Assembly: GCA_007026445.1 (NCBI GenBank)
Contig: VDMD01000176.1
Location: forward strand, 1-41,291
DNA length: 41,291 bases
Direction of reading: 5' to 3'
Source of the DNA: Schizophyllum amplum
Lineage: Eukaryota; Basidiomycota; Agaricomycetes; Agaricales; Schizophyllaceae
The notes under the pieces are model-generated. The model searched no databases. It was given only the letters and a program-made list of their open reading frames with translations, and was not told the origin of the DNA. Of this stretch, positions 12,168 through 24,069 are shown piece by piece. A program made the translations under genes and the position numbers. The stretch's first letter is position 1. Each line of letters opens with the position of its first letter.

Positions 12168-13928
12168 TCATGAGCGGAGCACTTCTTTAACTTTCTGCCA
12201 AGCGCTCGAGAGCGAGCTCGCCATTTTCGACGTCCATGACCGGTCAAGAGAATAAACCGTACCGTTATCCGTAGTGTCCGTGGTCCGATCATCAGTGGAT
12301 GATGTTGATGTTGTGTTTGAACGGGTCCGGCCCTCTATGTCATCGGCGTACTGTTGTATGAGCTCCCGCTGGCGCGCAGTAAGAGACCTGAGAGGAGTGG
12401 TCAGCGTGTAGACCATGAGTTGGACCTCTGACGCCGCTTACCTCGGAAGCTGGACGGAGAATTTGACGAAGAGGCTGCCGGTCTCTCCGGTGAAAGTCGG
12501 AGCGACACCACGCCCCTTCAACACCATCTCCTCGCCCTGCTGCGTGCAACTAGGCACGCGCACGTCCACGTCCCCTTCAAGTGTCGGGATGCGAACCTTG
12601 CCGCCAAGCAAAGCTGTATGCATCGGTACCCGTGCTTCGTGGTATAGGTTGACGCCCTGGCGCGTGAAGACCTTTGACGGTGCCACCTTGATGCGCACGA
12701 GCAAGTCTCCCGTCGGGCCTTTACCCGAGATGGGTGAATCACCTGCACCGGGCACCCGCACCGTCATCCCGTCCTCGACACCTGTGCTCAAGATCAGCAT
12801 ACGCTTGGAGAAATCGGTAAAACTGTAAGACCTTTCGGGATGTCCACCACGACTGTCTTCTTGATCCTGACTTTACCGACGCCACCACAGGAGCCACATT
12901 CGCCATTGCGTGGGATAGTGCTGCCCTGCCCCTTGCACACATTGCAGGTGGTGGCCATCTGGAAGCCCGAGTCGATCACGAATGTCCGTTGACCAGTCCC
13001 TGAGCAGGCGGAACATGTCGACTTCTTCATGCCCGCCTTCATTCCGCTTCCGGAACAACTGGCACACTCGACGATCGGCTGGACGGAGACGTTACGACGT
13101 GTGCCCTTGCATGACTCGAGGAAGGAAATGGAGATGGAGGACGTCAGGTCTTCACCCCGCATGTTGGCGCGACGTCCGCCGCCGCCGCCGCCAGCTCCGA
13201 ACGAGGAAAAGAGCTCTTCAAACAGCGAGCCCCCTCCTCGGCCTCCGCCTGCTTGAGCGCCAAATGCCTGGGCAAAGTCATGGAAGCCACCAAAGCCACC
13301 ACCGAAGCCAGCGCCGCCTTGACTGAACATATTGGGGTCGAATCCGGGCTGCTGAGAGGCGGATCCAAACTGGTCGTACGCCGCACGCTTCTTGTCATCT
13401 TTCAGGGTCTGCAATGTAGGACAGGTGAGTGGTGTATGAAGGCCGGAATGAGAGGGGAGCGCACGTCGTAAGCTTCCTGAATTTCGACGAACTTCTCCTG
13501 CGCAGACTTGTCCTTGTTGGTGTCCGGATGAAATTTCCGTGCAAGCTAGGGTGGGTGTGAGAATAAGTACGCGGATATGAGGGAGGGAGCGTACGGCGAA
13601 GTAAGCCTTCTTGATGTCCGCGGCGGAGGCCTTCGTGTCGACGCCTAGCGTTTTGTAGGGATCTTTTGGCGCACCCAACGGAGATGTCGCGTGCAAGTAC
13701 CGCTGCAGGAGAATGAGTTTGGGTGCCGTTATACATGTGTGTGTAGTGACGCACCCTGCTTGCCGGGGGCCGTCTGGCAGTGTGCCGGAGCGTCCCACGG
13801 CTAGGCGCCTCTAGCCATTGGTTCCGGACGAAGGAGAAGGCGCGGCGACACTGGCGCGAGTGGGAGGCGGCGCAGGGAGAGGAAGCGAGAGCAGAGACGA
13901 GCGACTTGGACGGGAGACGCGGAGGCAT
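12168..13928 (-). CDS. MDJ1: Mitochondrial type I DnaJ co-chaperone (Mdj1-like)
   Basis: Six exons (13928-13755, 13702-13595, 13545-13465, 13408-12832, 12781-12442, 12387-12168) encode 499 residues. An Arg/Ser-rich, acid-poor N-terminus of about 60 residues looks like a mitochondrial presequence. The J domain follows (about 70-135), with HPD reconstructed as KFHPDTNKDK across an intron. Next are a Gly/Phe-rich region and a cysteine-rich zinc domain with four repeats: CASCSGSG, CSACSGTG, CNVCKGQG, CGSCGGVG. The C-terminal substrate-binding beta domains come last. By homology it stimulates matrix Hsp70 (Ssc1) and helps fold imported proteins. The start is the ATG opening the presequence. A heat-shock-element-like site lies about 95 bases upstream. 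The C-terminal 60 residues are Ser/Thr-rich, as in fungal Mdj1 proteins. Confidence 0.9.
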
Positions 13929-14435
13929 GAGGAGATGACCAAACGGTGCCGGTGAACAACCTGCGACTTCGCGTCGGCGCGATCAAAATTTATGTTGACA
14001 CGTGTTGACTGCCTGATGTCGAGAATTTTCGACAACGCGCGACGCGTCTTGCTCTTGTCCCCAACGTCGTCCACAACAGCGAGGTCGGACGTAGGTTCTA
14101 CACTTCTGGGGCTCCTACGCTGTCTGCGATTCCAATTCTATTGCGGCGCCGATCCTCCGCTTTCGATGCTCGCTGGCTGACATGTCTTCCGGTGCTATGG
14201 CGGACATTTCAACTCACTGCTACGGCGTGCACTGTCTTACGTCGTCTTTCTCGAGACGTTTGCATGTGCGCACACCTGTCGGTCCAGACGCAGATCCCAC
14301 TGCCGTCACAAAATCGGAGGAGGCGAGTAGATCTCACCCCATGTCCCTTCTTCACGAGGTCAGGGTATCGTGCAAGGCAAGCGCAAGACTGCAATAAGTC
14401 TGGGATATTCTCAGCGATGGGCATCCTATCTCGAT
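13929..14435. other. Intergenic: MDJ1 promoter and SET gene 3' flank
   Basis: About 500 bases. The part nearest the DnaJ gene carries an 8-base palindrome ACACGTGT (13998-14005) and a two-unit heat-shock-like element (14021-14030). Nothing else stands out. Confidence 0.5.
14021..14030 (-). promoter_or_regulatory. Heat-shock-element-like inverted pair upstream of MDJ1-type gene
   Basis: On the + strand, positions 14023-14030 read GAATTTTC, i.e. GAA-nn-TTC, the two-unit inverted core bound by heat-shock factor. It sits in the near-palindrome gtcgaGAATTTTCgac about 95 bases before the ATG at 13928. Mitochondrial DnaJ genes are plausible Hsf1 targets. Full elements normally carry three or more units; only two are seen. 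Confidence 0.35.
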
Positions 14436-15064
14436 CTACAACTCCTCATCTCCGCCGGTCTGCGTCCTCGCTGTCCACCACCCTTTGCCGTACGACACCA
14501 GAATCTCTTCGCCTTTCTTGATGCCGTCCGTCCCGCTCCAGATCGCAATACGCAACTCTCCAGAAGAGGCGACCCTCTCGTCCGTGAAGACCGCGTTGGG
14601 CTTTGGGCGGACCCCTCGATAGTCGTTCACGAATCGCGCCTCGTTACCCGTCCTGCTGGCATCGATGCCGATGCTCACCCCGCTACAGAATCGGTGGAGG
14701 CAGAGATCGTAGTCCGACTCGTTCCTCTCATCCGCGTGCACCTCGCCTACGGCTTTCTATTCAGTAGACGGCCCACGCTTGCGAGCAGATAGGTCGGCGG
14801 ACCGATGTAGTAGAGTATGCGCGTTTTTGCCGGAATTTTCTTCGTTGCAAAGAGACCATACTGGCCTGCTGCTGGGTGCCCAGCTTCGCTAATGCGTCTG
14901 ATTGCGACCCAGTGCCGGCTCGGCTCCTCAGCGTGGGACGAAGAAGTGGTAGTTGTGCCACGTATGAAGCCTCGTGCGGCTGTGTCGACAGAGCTATGGT
15001 ATACATACGCCTCCGTGTAGCGCAAACCCGCTGGCCAGTTCGACGGCGGCGCTCTGGGCGCCAT
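14436..15064 (-). CDS. Small stand-alone SET-domain protein
   Basis: Two exons (15064-14803, 14746-14436) encode 190 residues, nearly all SET domain. Visible motifs are [20 protein letters not shown] (SET-N strand), the [10 protein letters not shown] block where SET enzymes have their RF(I/V)N-H cofactor-binding loop, and [13 protein letters not shown], the catalytic Tyr strand. The usual His after Asn is Asp here, and no post-SET cysteine cluster follows. SET proteins methylate lysines on histones or other proteins; the target cannot be inferred. The start is the first ATG; a stop lies just upstream in frame. It is divergent from the CK2 gene with only 161 bases between the two ATGs. Confidence 0.8.
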
Positions 15065-15225
15065 CGCAGTACCGGGTGTGCAGCGAAAGTTCAACGTGAA
15101 TTATCGAGAGAATGCGTGGGAAAATATTGCCCGCGCGCGATCAACCGACGGAGACGCAGCGGCTCCCGCGCCTGCTTTCGCTGCTCTTCTTGCGCCGCCG
15201 CCATCGTCCCACTCTTGCGAAATCG
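15065..15225. promoter_or_regulatory. Compact divergent promoter between SET-domain and CK2 alpha genes
   Basis: The two start codons are separated by only 161 bases, so both 5' leaders and core promoters must share or overlap this segment. No TATA box is seen. Co-regulation is an inference from spacing. Confidence 0.5.
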
Positions 15226-16630
<1,405 letters not shown>

Positions 16631-17987
16631 GCGGTGGCCTCTTCCCTGTAATGATCACCATGCTGAATTGGGTACCGTCGTGCTTTCGTTGTACTCGTAG
16701 AGCTATACTGAAAGTAACCTATAAACGAAACGATTTTGCGAATCGGCCCATTCTCGTTCAGCGAACCTCATGATATAAGGTCAAAGTTGATAGATCGCGC
16801 ATGGGCATCGTCTAGTATAGGCATGTATATTTTCAGAGGGATCGGTGGAGATGTGAGTGACGGGGAGGGGGAACAAGAGTGAGGCGGGGAACCCGGGTTG
16901 TACCCCTCACCGAAACGTCCGCCCTGCACAGCGACTTCGCTGGTCTTTCACTATGAAACTTTGCGTGGTAGTAGGTCTAGGTCCACTCAAACTACGTTTA
17001 ACATTGCAGCAGTGTGACCTTGAGGGATCGTCCAGCAAAATTGCAAAACGTGTCGTATCTCGGTTGATGAAGGTCCTCCCCCTACACATGACACTGTGCG
17101 CCACCCAGCCCATATATCGGTCTGAAAATTGATAAACATACGTCTTCTACTGTGATATACACTACGTGATTTCTAGGAATATTTGCAGACCTGCGAACCA
17201 CGCCAACCCGGGTGTTTCGTTGAGGGGGCCTGTTTCGGATAGGGGTTACTTTCAGTATTCCTGTATGTATACCGTTCTTGCGAACACTTCTCCTGCTTCT
17301 TGACTTGTAGATGCTGCGCGTCGCGAGTCCGACTCGCAAAGCAAGTATGGATGATCGTCTGCGCGCGACCCGTGGGAAACGGTTGGGGGTCCGTGATGAT
17401 GAACCGAGCATGCGTGAACTTGGAGAACATGAACCGTCATGTCATGCTTCGGCGTCACTCCAGGCTTCCTGCGCTCCTTTCATCCTGCTCTCATTTCAAC
17501 GGCACCGCGGCACGCGCCTTGTTCTCGACATAAGCACTCCCCTTGACGCCCGCGCTCTCGCCGGCTTCTCGATTGACCCAACTCGAACTTCCGCGGCCCG
17601 CCCAAGAGCTCTGTCCACCCAGCGCTCTCCTGGCCCTTGTACGGCCGCACCACCCGCAGACAAGCGACTGCCATATTCAGCAGGCCTTGCGCTTATCGCA
17701 GGCACACTATCCCTCCTTCCCTCGAAGAGGCACGCGCGCCTCGCTATCCAGATGGGCTCTCTAATTGAGAACCGCGCTACGCTGAGCGGGCAACGTCGAA
17801 GGACGCGCTTCTCGATTGCACTTGTTGTCTTCGCCGCATGGTGCGCTGTCTATTTGGATCGCTAGGGCTCGGCCGGGGAGGCTAACCTGTGGGTACTTAA
17901 AGCGCGGTCCTTGCCATGTTGTGCGGGAGCCCGCACGCCAGGTCTTCACTGCAGCTTGTCGAGGTCTACGCGCAACAGTTAGTCGAA
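16631..17987. other. Intergenic between CK2 and chitinase genes, with an inverted-repeat element
   Basis: This 1.36 kb holds the CK2 3' flank and the chitinase promoter. A possible 184-codon frame at 17311-17865 has no recognisable domain and looks spurious. The inverted-repeat pair within it is listed separately. Confidence 0.5.
16705..17258. repeat. Inverted-repeat pair bounding 554 bases (possible degenerate MITE)
   Basis: Bases 16705-16731 match the reverse complement of 17232-17258 at 23 of 27 positions without gaps; the outer 15 (atactgaaagtaacc) are identical. Weaker inverted similarity continues inside: an atgta/ttttcaga block near 16822-16836 resembles the complement of a block near 17100-17130. 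No transposase frame lies between, and no clean target-site duplication is visible. A decayed non-autonomous DNA transposon or foldback element would fit. Confidence 0.3.
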
Positions 17988-20145
17988 ATGCTGCTCAACA
18001 CAAGAACGTTTGCGCTCCTCGCAGCGGTCCTGCCGGTCATGCAGGCTCGGGCTGCATTTGACGGTTCGAGGTACGACAACGTGAGTATATATGCGTGCAT
18101 CTATTCACCTGCGAGGACTCACAACTTTCCTAGATGGTTGTGTAAGATGGTCCGCTATTCATACGGGTCAGTCGCTCATTTTGCACAGCTACTGGGGTCA
18201 GAACTCCCGAGGTGCAGTCGATGGCACGGATACGGCCAACTTCCAGAAAGATATCAGCTTTTACTGCAACGTCAGTCTTTCTCTTCGTTCGACCGCGCAT
18301 TTATGTTGATAGCAATGCACAGGACGACAGCATCAACGTCCTCCCGGTCTCATTCCTCAATGTCTTTTTCGGTACCGGCGGCGCGCCCGAGATGAATCTT
18401 GCAAACTCGTGCAACAATGTGGACAACGCGACTTTCTCCGGGACGAAGCTCCCCATCTGTACTGCTCTTGCCGACGACATCGAGTACTGCCAGAGCAAGG
18501 GCAAGCTGGTTCCTCTGAGGTGCGTCTGCGTTCTGGATTTGTAGTACTCCAGTTTATCTCATGGTCCTTCAGCATCGGCGGCGCGACCGGCAGCGTCGGC
18601 TTCGAGTCAGACGACCAAGCAAGCACATTTGCGCAGACCATCTGGCGAGTCTCTGTGCTTCTGCGCCGAGGACGATATGGCTTACAACGACAATAGGGAC
18701 ATGTTCCTCGGCGGCTCCTCGGCCACTCGGCCTTTCGGCTCTGCCGTACTCGACGGTGATCCTTTGGTAGGCAGATAAATGTCCTGGTAATGAGAGGCAT
18801 CCACAGGTGTCGACCTTGACATCGAGGGTGGCTCTTCCGCGCATTACGATGTCTTTGTGAACAAGATCCGTTCCCTAGCAAGCGGTGCTAGCAAGAAGTA
18901 TGGCCCGGCTTTCAAGCACAGCTCATTGAACTGACGCTCTATGTCAGGTATTACGTGACGGCTGCCCCGCAGTGCGTGTATCCCGACGCCTCCCTCGGCG
19001 GGGTTTTGAATGCTGTTGCGTTCGACGCAGTTTACGGTACGTCGTCTTCTCGTATGAACATCGGTGATCAGTCTTCGACTGACATTATCGTAGTACAATT
19101 TTACAACAACCAGTGCGGACTCCCCAACTACGGCCAGGTCAACGTGAGAAGATCGACGGAGTCCCAAGCTTAGAAGCTGATGACGCTCTTCAGAATTGGA
19201 ACTTCGGTATCTGGGATTACTGGGCCCGTCATGTCAGCCCGAACCCGAACGTCAAGGTCTACATTGGCGCCCCGGCTAGCACTGGTGCGGCTGGTTCTGG
19301 GTACGTCACGAGCGCAACCTTGAGCAGCATCGCGACTACGATGCGGAAGAGCTTTCCGTCATTCGGCGGCGTCATGCTATGTAAGTCTCCAATCTTTTCG
19401 AAACTAAGCGTTTTCTGACCGCTTCTTAGGGGACGCGTCCCAAGCAGTTTGTGAGCAATGTCGTGAAAGGCGACGTAAGCCTGTCGCTGATTTTCTACGC
19501 AGACAACGGCAACTACCACGTCCCTATAAAGTCGGCGTTGGTCGCGGCGGGCGGTACTGGGTTCACTTATCCAGCTTGCTCTGCTCCCGCATACGCGTCT
19601 GGCCAATCTTATTCGGGCGGCGCACAAGTATCTTATGGAGGGTACATCTGGCAGGTCAGTACGCCGGACAAGCGGGTAATATTCCGTTGACCATAAGTAT
19701 ACCCTCAGGCCAAGTGGTACGCTGACCAGACACCGGCGGGGACTTCGGATAGCTCGTGGAGCATCAGTAAGGCTTATTCCTCGTTCGATAAATTGATTTA
19801 ATTTTCCGTATAGTCAGCGCATGCGCAGGCTCGGGCGGTAGCACGACCACGACCTCACCAACCACATCTCCAACCGCCGGAAACTGCGCCGGCGTGACTA
19901 CTTGGAGCAGCAGCGTTGCCTACACGGGAGGTCAGACGGCAGTCTACAAGTACGTCGACGACCGCTAGGTCTTGCTTATTCCTTGACCATTTCTCAGCGG
20001 CCACTTGTGGTCTGCGCAGTGGTGGACGCAAGGAGACACGCCCGGAGGTAAGCCAAAATTGAAACGAAGCTGTTTGTCTAACGACGCTGACGCAAATTCA
20101 GGCTCTACGAACAGCGGTGTTTGGGTTGACAAGGGCGCATGCTGA
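17988..20145 (+). CDS. GH18 class III chitinase with two C-terminal CBM5/12 chitin-binding modules
   Basis: Sixteen exons (17988-18080, 18134-18141, 18189-18270, 18323-18519, 18573-18644, 18697-18755, 18807-18897, 18948-19036, 19094-19143, 19194-19380, 19430-19450, 19503-19654, 19709-19766, 19814-19949, 19998-20047, 20102-20145) encode 462 residues. The N-terminus [20 protein letters not shown] is a signal peptide. The first GH18 strand, [13 protein letters not shown], is assembled only through the 8-nt exon 2. The catalytic motif DGVDLDIE places the proton donor at about Glu177. [10 protein letters not shown] and GGVMLWDASQ are later barrel strands. Two aromatic-rich modules ([17 protein letters not shown] and [17 protein letters not shown]) are CBM5/12 units joined by a Thr/Ser-rich linker. 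Secreted endochitinase, acting on wall remodelling, autolysis or foreign chitin. Intron 5 is GC-AG. An in-frame ATG at 17916 would bury the signal peptide and is rejected. Confidence 0.92.
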
Positions 20146-20759
20146 TCGGACGACTTTGAGCTGTAGAGCAGGTGAATAGTCTTGCGCCGCTCGTACATTG
20201 CGCACACTGGAAGACGAGAAGAAGGCGATAACGAAGCACGAGTCCGAATTCAGAGGGGAAAGGATGATATGTTGTACATTAGATAGTTTTGATAAAACGC
20301 TGAGCGTCATTGGGTTCGCGGACGACTGGGATACCGGTGTCGGGAACTTCACCTCTTCGTAGGTAGGTCGCGCAGAATAAAGGAGCTTGTTTCTCTTTAT
20401 TTCTCCGTTTCGTCCGTCTTTCTCCTCTCCCGCGAGCATCGATGCAACCCACTATTGAATTACGTGTACGAGAACGCCGAAGGCTCTCTATATCTAAATG
20501 TTTACACTTTTGCACTCCTCCCCTGTGCTACACACTTCTCAGCAATGATTATAACTACAAGCAGTCCTCGTGAGCATTACCCTGAAATCCAGGGCGTCGT
20601 TAGTCTCGCATCGCCCTCCCCTCCTCGCTCGTCCTCTGCAGTGACTGTTATCCGCAACAGCACTCCTTGCTATCCATTGCGGTCTGGCGAGGTGGGTTGG
20701 CTGGCCGTGATCCTGGGGATCTTGACCATCGCTCGGCAGTACAACAGCGACCACGACGC
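20146..20759. other. Convergent intergenic region between chitinase and phosphate transporter
   Basis: The 3' flanks of two convergent genes. No coding frame or repeat is supported. Confidence 0.5.
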
Positions 20760-22542
20760 TCATGTCTGCGCTGCGCGCCGCGCCTCGCGCTCGGCCTTGA
20801 GCTCTTCTGCGAGGATGATATCCGGATCGCGACCCTTCACCTCAGGAAGGAGCAGCGTGAATCCCGCGCCCGCGATACAGCAGCCGAAGAATACTGCACA
20901 CCATTGTCAGCATCCCATCCATATATCCACATGGTAGAAAAAAAAACGCACTCCAGAGGACCGCGGGCGTGCCAATATCGTCCTTAAGCTTGTTGAAGGC
21001 AAGCGCGCTGATGATGGCGCCGGCCTTACCCGCGGCAGCACTCGCGCCGTGCGCGAAGGCGCGGAAGCGGGTAGGGAAGACCTCGGCGGGGTAGCAGTAC
21101 GTGGTCGTGTTGGCGCCGAAGTTGAAGAAGAACTGGAGGAAGGCGAAGCAGACGATGAAACCCGCGGAGGAGAGCCTGTCAAAGTTGCCCGCGAGGATGC
21201 CCACTGAACATTCACATTAGTATGACTGAGGATGGGGAACGGCATATGAAAAGACGCACGGAAGAGCGCAGCGAGCAGGAAGCCCTGTATTTGTATCCAT
21301 TTCCGGCCGAGCTTCTCGATGGTGAAGACGGTGACGTAGTACCCTGGCACGAAGCCGAGCGCAGTAATGATGATGTTGCCCGTGCCGATCTTGATGAGGC
21401 GCTCATACGGCGTGCCGTCCGCGCCGTCGAAGCCGATCTCCTGGAGCACGACGTTCTGGTTGAGGTTGATACCGTAGAAGGCAATGTCTAGGAGGAACCA
21501 GCACATGCATGTGCCGATGAGCAGCTTCGCGTGCTCCCACTTGGAGAAGTAGTGGAGGAACTCTGAGGGTGGGGGTCAGTACGGGCGAAGGTAGCGAATG
21601 GATTTGGCGTACCTCGTAGATGGGCCTTCTGCTTGACGACCTCCTCAGGCTCTTCCGGGTTGGATGTGGTGGTGGTGCTCTCGGGCGTCTTCTGCGAGTC
21701 CTTTTCGGCGGCCTCCTCAGACGCGCGCTGTTGACGCTTCAGCTTGTCGATGTCATCCTCCTGGTCCTCGATGGCATCCTGGCGGGCCTTGATGAACCGT
21801 GACGACTCGCGAAGGGTTAGGCGCTGGTATAGGGTACCGAATGCGGGGACTAGTGATAGGCCGACAACAATGCGCCAGACTGAGGAAAGGGTCAGTCGAA
21901 AATCACCAGACGCGTCCGATCGCACGCACCTCCGTCAAGACCGCTTGTGCCATCACCCATCTTGCTCTTGTAGCACGCGAGCACGACGAGGAAGACGATG
22001 CTGCCGACAAAGCTGCCCCAGCCCTGGTTACTGAAGATGTAGGACAGCATGGTGCCGCGTTTCCGCAGATTGGAGCGGTCGCTGGTGACGCTGGCGGACA
22101 TGGGGTAGTCACCGCCGACACCGACGCCGAGCACGATGCGCCATATTGCGAGGTAGATGAGCGAGCTCTCCGGGGATAGGGCGCCAGTGGGGGTGGTGAT
22201 ACTCATGATCGTCGCGAAGATGATCAGCATGAGCTCCTTGCCGTAGATGGCTTTGCGCCCGAGGGCGTCCGCCATGTAGCCGAACGCGAACTGGCCGATG
22301 ACAGAGCCGATGTTGGCGCCGGCCTTGACGAATCCCTCAAGATCGGGAGGGAGCTTGCCACCTTCGTAGAGTCGGAACTGGAGCATGGTGGCGACGGGGT
22401 TGATGATGAAGAGGTCGTAGGCATCGAGGAAGAAGCCGACGCCGGCGATGCCCAGCAGCTTGAGTTCGGTCTTGGTGAGCAGATACGGGGGGCGGGTTGA
22501 CTCCTCGCGCTCGTACTCCTCGAGCGTTGATCTGTTCGGCAT
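20760..22542 (-). CDS. PHO84-type inorganic phosphate:H+ symporter (MFS)
   Basis: Five exons (22542-21930, 21879-21613, 21562-21260, 21203-20952, 20893-20760) encode 522 residues. The phosphate-permease signature appears as [17 protein letters not shown] in helix 4. Motif A follows helix 2 as [15 protein letters not shown] 60-residue charged central loop (DNKLK-type, Glu/Lys-rich) separates two six-helix halves. The second half has [16 protein letters not shown], also typical. It imports phosphate across the plasma membrane and in yeast is induced by phosphate starvation. The start is the first ATG after which the sequence resembles family N-termini. The C-terminal tail is short and charged. 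Bases resembling Pho4 sites lie upstream. Confidence 0.9.
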
Positions 22543-23367
22543 GGTCGTCGGTGGAGTCGTCCAACTACTTATGCTCGTTGGCGCGCACGTTCGTTCGTCT
22601 TGACGACTTGCTGCAGTGATGCGACGTCGGCGGCGACGTCGTCGGGTGATGTGGCCGTGGAGAGCCCGTGGAGTCTCGTTCTCCCTCGATCCATCTCCCT
22701 CTTTTTGAGTCGTGTGCACCCAAATCTCATTTCAAAACGGAACCCGGCTCTCGGCCGGCACGGAGAGACATACATACCCCGGCTACTCCTGCCACCGTGA
22801 CCTAGCCCCCGGCGCTCAGCGCTCAACGCTGTGCAGAGCGACGCCCCCGTCCCTCCCAGCTCCCGCCGAACGTTGCCATTTCTCTGTCGTCACTCGCATA
22901 CACCGCTGCTGGATAGAGCAAACACTAGCCTACGCATGCCCCACTGCAGCACTGCTGATCTTCACCGACACTGTTCAGTACGGCGCTGCACGTGGACGTT
23001 CACGCACGTTCGTCCTATAGTTGGCCTACATAGAGTGGTTCCTTGAAGAATGCGGGCAAGGTGCGGTCGAAGTCGCTGTCTCGTGTGCTGCATCCCCGTA
23101 CTCGAGCCTCGCAGACGGTGAAATTCCCTTATATGGCCAACAAAGGGCTGAAGGACCTTGGCAGCCGATGTTTTTCACAAGTGAGATCCGCGAAGGCTTG
23201 GCTGCGAAAAAGAGGTGCCTGCGACTAGCCTGTCGTCTTCGTCTAGACGTCCGCTGGTTGCTCGTGTGAGCTTCACACCACGTTCAACGGGCTGAGCCCT
23301 TTATGCACATTCCTTCCAAAGTCGTATACAAGTCGTGATATTACAGAATCTATCAGTCGCGGATCCC
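22543..23367. other. Intergenic: phosphate transporter promoter
   Basis: About 825 bases upstream of the phosphate transporter and downstream of the unknown membrane protein gene. It contains a cluster of E-box-like sites described separately, and no gene. Confidence 0.5.
22586..23010. promoter_or_regulatory. Pho4-like sites upstream of the PHO84-type gene
   Basis: CACGTG within GCACGTGG lies at 22989-22994, about 450 bases before the ATG at 22542. CACGTT occurs at 22586-22591 and at 23005-23010. In yeast, Pho4 binds CACGTG with high and CACGTT with lower affinity to induce PHO84. Presence of the motif is direct; regulation by a Pho4 orthologue is inferred. Confidence 0.35.
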
Positions 23368-24069
23368 TTAGAGACAGTTCTTCACCCTGCTGACCATCGC
23401 CTGATCCATGCTGCCACTGTCGAAATCCTGCCTCGCCTCAAGAGCAAGCCCGATCAGCTCCTTCAGCGCGCTCGGGAGCTCCTCAATCCCCTCAACCGGC
23501 CGCTTCAGCGGCATAGCGTCCTCCGAGCTCCCAACCCACCCACTGACGCTTACCTCCGCATTCTCGCCCTCCGCCGTGCCCCGCGGCACAACCACACGGT
23601 CAATCGGTTGGCTCGTCGTCGGCTGCTTCACCTGCCACAGGTTGCGGAACATGCCCGTCTCTGGGAGCGCCATGGCCGTCTGCGCGTGGGCCATCATCGC
23701 CTCGTGGTCTGCGCCCGGTACGAGGACTACGCGGCCCATCGCGTCGACCGCGACGTGCTGGCCGGAGTCCATGGTGTCGGAAAAGAGCGCGAGCGTGAAG
23801 CCCTCGGGCTCGCTCTTGGTGCTGTGCAGGATTGCGAGGGAGAGCGCCTCGCGGCGCGGCGTCCACTCCTCCGGCGCGGGGTGCGGCGCGGTGCGTTCGT
23901 ACCAGCCCTTGGGTGAGGTCGTCGTGGTCATAGTGCCCGGGTACCAGGAGAGGGATGAGGGGACGTAGGTCGTGACGTTATAGGTCGTCGACGTGCAGAG
24001 GTAGTAGAGCGCGGCGGCACCGAAGATGAGGCTAACGAGGATAGGGGCAGATGAGCGCGATGGAGGCAT
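23368..24069 (-). CDS. Uncharacterised protein with N-terminal membrane anchor
   Basis: A single intronless frame of 233 residues, unusual in this intron-rich window. Residues about 8-26 (ILVSLIFGAAALYYLC) form one hydrophobic helix, either a signal anchor or an uncleaved signal peptide. The rest is soluble, mixed in composition, without cysteine clusters or a recognised motif. GQHVAVDAMGRVVLVPGAD and the C-terminal helix IEELPSALKELIGLALEAR look folded rather than disordered. Codon composition fits neighbouring genes. I do not recognise the family. The ATG chosen is the first in frame and directly precedes the anchor. Confidence 0.65.
   Translation of the reverse strand: MPPSRSSAPILVSLIFGAAALYYLCTSTTYNVTTYVPSSLSWYPGTMTTTTSPKGWYERTAPHPAPEEWTPRREALSLAILHSTKSEPEGFTLALFSDTMDSGQHVAVDAMGRVVLVPGADHEAMMAHAQTAMALPETGMFRNLWQVKQPTTSQPIDRVVVPRGTAEGENAEVSVSGWVGSSEDAMPLKRPVEGIEELPSALKELIGLALEARQDFDSGSMDQAMVSRVKNCL

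Noticed and set aside
17311..17865. 184-codon open frame upstream of the chitinase
   Set aside because: No domain, Arg/Ala/Ser-biased as chance frames are in GC-rich DNA, lies across the chitinase promoter, and no exon chain extends it.
17916..17987. Earlier in-frame ATG for the chitinase
   Set aside because: Adds 24 residues before a textbook signal peptide, which would then be internal.
17988..22542. Chitinase and phosphate transporter as part of a functional cluster
   Set aside because: They are convergent with a 614-base gap and have unrelated neighbours; nothing indicates shared regulation.
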